A DNA stretch of 64,000 nt. Origin: Triplophysa rosa. Taxonomy: Eukaryota; Chordata; Actinopteri; Cypriniformes; Nemacheilidae. Shown here piece by piece: positions 60,088-64,000 of the stretch; positions within the stretch are counted from its first letter, which is position 1; every line of letters begins with the position of its first letter. The stretch spans positions 18,497,773-18,561,772 of the forward strand of contig NC_079912.1 of NCBI RefSeq assembly GCF_024868665.1, in the 5' to 3' direction. Below the pieces are notes generated by a model. It ran no database searches. It saw nothing but the letters and a program-made list of their open reading frames with translations, and was not told where the DNA came from. A program made the translations under genes and the position numbers.

Positions 60088-63000
60088 ATATATATATAGC
60101 AGGCCTATAGTCATATGCGTACATGTTTTTGGATGACGTACACAGATGAATAGTTTACAATAGGACTACCAATGTGCATTAAGTCAATTACATAAATTTT
60201 GTTTTCATGTTGACTGCACTTTTACAGCCACTAGAAGCAATGAATAGAGTCCCTACTTTTGGCACAACACAACATGCCAGAAACGCTCCCATGTGCCTCG
60301 TTCTGCAAAATTAGCAGTTTAATGATATGATCACTCACAGAGCAACTACGACCGCTTTCCCTTTGCATACTGTATGCACATCCTGTCAACTGAAGATCAC
60401 TCTTTCGGCAAAACAACCGCAAAAAAGGGTCATCGTCTATTTATTCTTCTCTTCCTAATTGTTGTCATAGTCTGACCTGAAATTCACAGATAGTATTTTT
60501 CAAAGTCAAGGCTGGAGATGGGCTCAGTCATTTATCACAGTTTGCTGGTTACCCGGCCGCCGCAGAGCGCGGGCGTGTGAAGGTCCGTTTCTTCTTTAAT
60601 TCCCGAGATTTTGTTGTTAATGGAGGAAGCTGCCTCATAAATTAAGGAAGCACTCAATTACAGAGCTTGACAGAGGCAGTTCAGAGGGCAGCTATTGGTC
60701 ACCTCTGGCAGGTGAGGCCAGACACCCGCAACAAAAGATTTATAGGAATTAACAGACATTAACCGAATTACATTATATTGACTAACGCCACCAGTGCCCG
60801 AATGCTCAACGTACCGTGAAGGTCTGCGAGGCGTCCCCTGGAAATTCAAGATGGACACGCAGGGGCGCTCATCAAATCGTATTATTCTCAAAGTAAAAGA
60901 AATTTTCTCTGGTGATACATTTTTCATTTCATCAACAAAGCGGGCAGAGAGACCCACTAACAATTCATGGCTTTTGCCTGGGTCATTTAAAGCAGTGGCT
61001 GTCACTTGAATATCTCATTTTTATTTTATTCGTCTCTACGTAAGCGCAAGACAGACCCTCACACACACACAAGCCACTGGCCATCATATCACACCACAAT
61101 CAGGCATTTCTCCACCTTGTCTCTTTCGAGCCAAAAGCGAAGCATTAGACAGCCGCCGGGTCTCTCCGGGTGAAGTCCGCATGCATAGAGAAAAAAGAAA
61201 AGAAAGCTGTGTATTTACATTCCAGCGTTTAAAGGCGACGCTCACATACACAATGAGTACCAAACCCTGTGAATCTGTCTGAGGTCGCAGGTTGACTGCG
61301 TCAAACGCATCCTGCATGAAAAAGAGAGCTCGGAAAACAGCCTTGATGATAAATCTAATAAAGAAGCTTTGTAACTCAAATGAATATTAGGAAAAACTGC
61401 GTCGCGGAGCAAAAACACATTTAGGTTTGAGTGGAGCCACTTATCAAAGATGATCCAAGCTTGTGGCAATCTTAAAAGCATGTACACGCTTGTTATGAAA
61501 TTGCATTGTTCAATAGCGTTTTTTTACAAGGTAAGGTATTAATTCACGCTAGGCGCATTTTGTAAATGACTTTCCTTTAAATCATTCTCAGTGTCTAAAA
61601 GCCCTGGAAAAACTAATGATTTTGATTAGATTACTATTCTTAAGGATGCATTAGACAAATAGCAGGAAGTAACACTGTGCAGCCGGGTAATGCAATAAAC
61701 TTCCAATTATAACACTTACGTGCAATAAGTGCGCTTCTGTTGCAGCGCTGCACACAAATCATCATTATATTTCTCGACGTGAAGTTTTCAGACGCGTAAT
61801 GCGCTTTTCCGCCGCAGACAAAACGCGCTAATCGTCCCAAAACTGTCAGCCTGCATTTGTTTGGACATGACGGCATCAATTATACCCTACGGGGCACCCC
61901 TGAAGGTTGAAAGGTTATAGGAATATCAGCCACCCTTCAGTCACAATGCCACAACATAACCGAGGGTATGTTTACGGGGGTGGTCGGATTAGCCGTTAGC
62001 TCATAAATGAGAGGCTGCTTTTTGGCTGTGGGCAAGGACCTGCTAGCCAGGCAACACAGACGACCCTGCCGGCCGGTCAGTGGCCGTCTCCAAATGCCGT
62101 CACGCAGCGCAAGGCAAAACATCACACGATCCCCGCTATCCGGGCTTCATAGCAGTTAAAGGGGACCAGTCCTCGGCTCCATCGGTAACCAATGTGACTC
62201 TCTGTAGGGACGGAGGACCAAAGCTAATGAAAGTAAACATGCAGAGACTCGACAGCGGGCTTTCTTTTCAAATGAAGTTTTTTCGAAAGTGAAAAACATG
62301 TTATTCAGAGAGAGTCGACCTGCAGGGACCGACCAAGAGACACAAAGGCTGGAAAATGATTGAAAACATCAAACAGTAGTGTTTTCCACCCCGCTGGTGT
62401 GGCCTCTGAGATTGCCTTAGCTGGAGATGTTCATTGGTGTCAAAAGATCCCACATTGAACTATAATGATATTCAAGTATCCTTGCCTTTTTTCCTTTAAA
62501 GAAATATGCCATTCATACAATATTATCATTCAACTAAGGAACACATTGAGAATTTATTCCTTTCTCCGTGCGTTTAATAAGCCTTCGGGGGACTTCCAAG
62601 GGAGGCAAATAAGTTTTCTGGGAATGTGATGATATATGCTACACATTTCACATAAAAGGTTGGCAGGCTTTAGCACGGCATTTGACCAAAGGTCAAACAG
62701 AAACAAAGCATGGCGGGTGGTCAGCTGGACGTACGCTCCGAGAGGTTGCCTGGTTCACACCTCACATCTAAAATAGGATCTAACGTGCCTGCCATTTGCA
62801 CCTACGGCCCTGCAAATAGAAAAAATAAATCAAATAAGTAGAAACCATCAATAGAAAATGGAAACCGGGAATGGCACGAGCTCACGAAGACGACCTCACC
62901 GTAAGACACGGCGCGCAAACAGAAATGTTGAACACGGCTGATCAAAAGGAAACAGAAATTTCACCCAGGTTTGATGCTGAAGTAAAAACTGTATGGGGAA

Positions 63001-63937
63001 AAATCAAAAATATTTACAAAAAACAATCAAACTTAATTCTGAATCAACGCTACTGCTACATTGTTCAACAACACATCCTTAATGCCCATGATGCATTACC
63101 CTCATCTTTTAGAGTGACAGCTCTGAATACATATTTGCTTACTCATGAATCTTTAAAAGCACCACAGATGAACCGCTAGAACCGTTCTGACATGCCATGA
63201 TGTGCCCTTAGATAATCAGCAACAAAGAGGAGCTGGATTGGCCGTGTTGTTTCTCTTTACACTATGTAAAGGTGCTTAACTGCTAATACATAAGCGCTAT
63301 CATAATGACCCATGGGAGATAATGGAACTTGGCCTAGAAACATATGCCCGTGACACAGAGGCTGTGTTTGAGACGCATATTTGACAGTTTTAGAATTATA
63401 CCGCAAAAAAAGCCAAACGGCTGCCTATCACAGCGCGTGACATGCAGGCCTCTGCAAACAAGAATTCAAATGAGCTTCATCCACACGGATGCTGTATTTA
63501 TTGGCTGTTGTGTTTCTATACATCCCAGTACTCTCAAAGGAAATCAAAACAATAAGGATGAGGTTTGATATTAACGTAGACGCACTGTTTGATGTTACAT
63601 GGGATGGATGATGCACATGTTTATTTTAAAGTGAGTATAATAGCTTAAAATAGAATGTATATGATCCAAGAGAAACAACTAAAATATATTGTATTTATAT
63701 ATACAATATATTAACATAAATATAGATATTTTATATGTTATTATTTAATGTATATATTATAATGCAAAATGATTGATATATGATTTAATATTAATTTAAG
63801 TGTGTAGAGGTCTTCTGTCTTATTTTGGATGATCCAAAATATCCAAAAAAACAAAGATCCAAAAAAACCTTATCAGTTTAATCACCCTCTAGTTAAATAT
63901 TATCTCTTGTTATACAGGCCCAGATGGCAAATGTGAG
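60088..63937. other. Non-genic stretch to the right edge
   Basis: Unique sequence. The block about 62440-62660 is repeat-free and AT-rich and might be conserved. Near 63680-63790 the DNA is almost pure AT with a palindrome (TATTGTATTTATATATACAATA region). No gene recognised. Confidence 0.45.
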
Positions 63938-63941
63938 AGAG

Positions 63942-64000
<59 letters not shown>
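63938..64000. repeat. (GA)n microsatellite, cut by the window edge
   Basis: GAGAGAGAGTCAGA followed by pure GA to the last base; its real length is unknown. Confidence 0.95.

Overview
This 64 kb window looks like non-coding vertebrate DNA from a teleost fish, most likely a cypriniform (carp, minnow or loach group). The grounds are its repeats: about a dozen copies of a fold-back element whose ends read AAAGGGATAGTTCACCC, tRNA-derived SINEs ending in the 'GTAAGTCACTTTGGATAAAA' type of tail, a truncated Tc1-like transposon, hAT-like palindromic elements, and long CA, GA and GAAA microsatellites. I recognise these as cyprinid-style repeats from general knowledge and have no database match. I could not assign a species or a chromosome locus.

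I find no convincing protein-coding gene, rRNA, tRNA gene, CRISPR array or bacterial-type operon. The longest open frames are explained by microsatellites (27.3-27.9 kb), by repeats (14.7-15.1 kb, 22.5-23.1 kb) or by GC-rich DNA that is open on both strands (31.8-32.5 kb). The window therefore reads as an intergenic desert or a very long intron.

Layout. 0-5.5 kb: mostly unique DNA with one fold-back element and a GC-rich block. 5.5-9.1 kb: a cluster of inverted-repeat elements. 9-14.7 kb: unique DNA with two G-quadruplex motifs. 14.7-24 kb: repeat-rich, with fold-back elements, two copies of a 108-113 bp palindromic MITE (one nested in a fold-back element, one in a short tandem array), a broken Tc1-like transposase and a GT/GC microsatellite. 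24-34.5 kb: mostly unique DNA with several AT-rich blocks carrying homeodomain-, octamer- and NKX-like motifs, interrupted by a 650 bp purine-only tract. 34.5-47 kb: mixed, including a clean nested Harbinger-like insertion at 36.2 kb, a SINE, a common fish repeat and a hAT-like copy. 47-64 kb: mostly unique DNA with two more hAT-like copies, a SINE, piggyBac-like ends and a regulatory-looking block at 57.8-58.6 kb.

The clearest result is the transposon stratigraphy: several elements have readable target-site duplications, and two are nested so that the relative order of insertion can be read. The long unique blocks with TAATTA-type motifs fit the enhancer-rich deserts that flank developmental regulator genes, but that is inference and needs cross-species alignment. 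I saw no evidence of a new multi-gene system.
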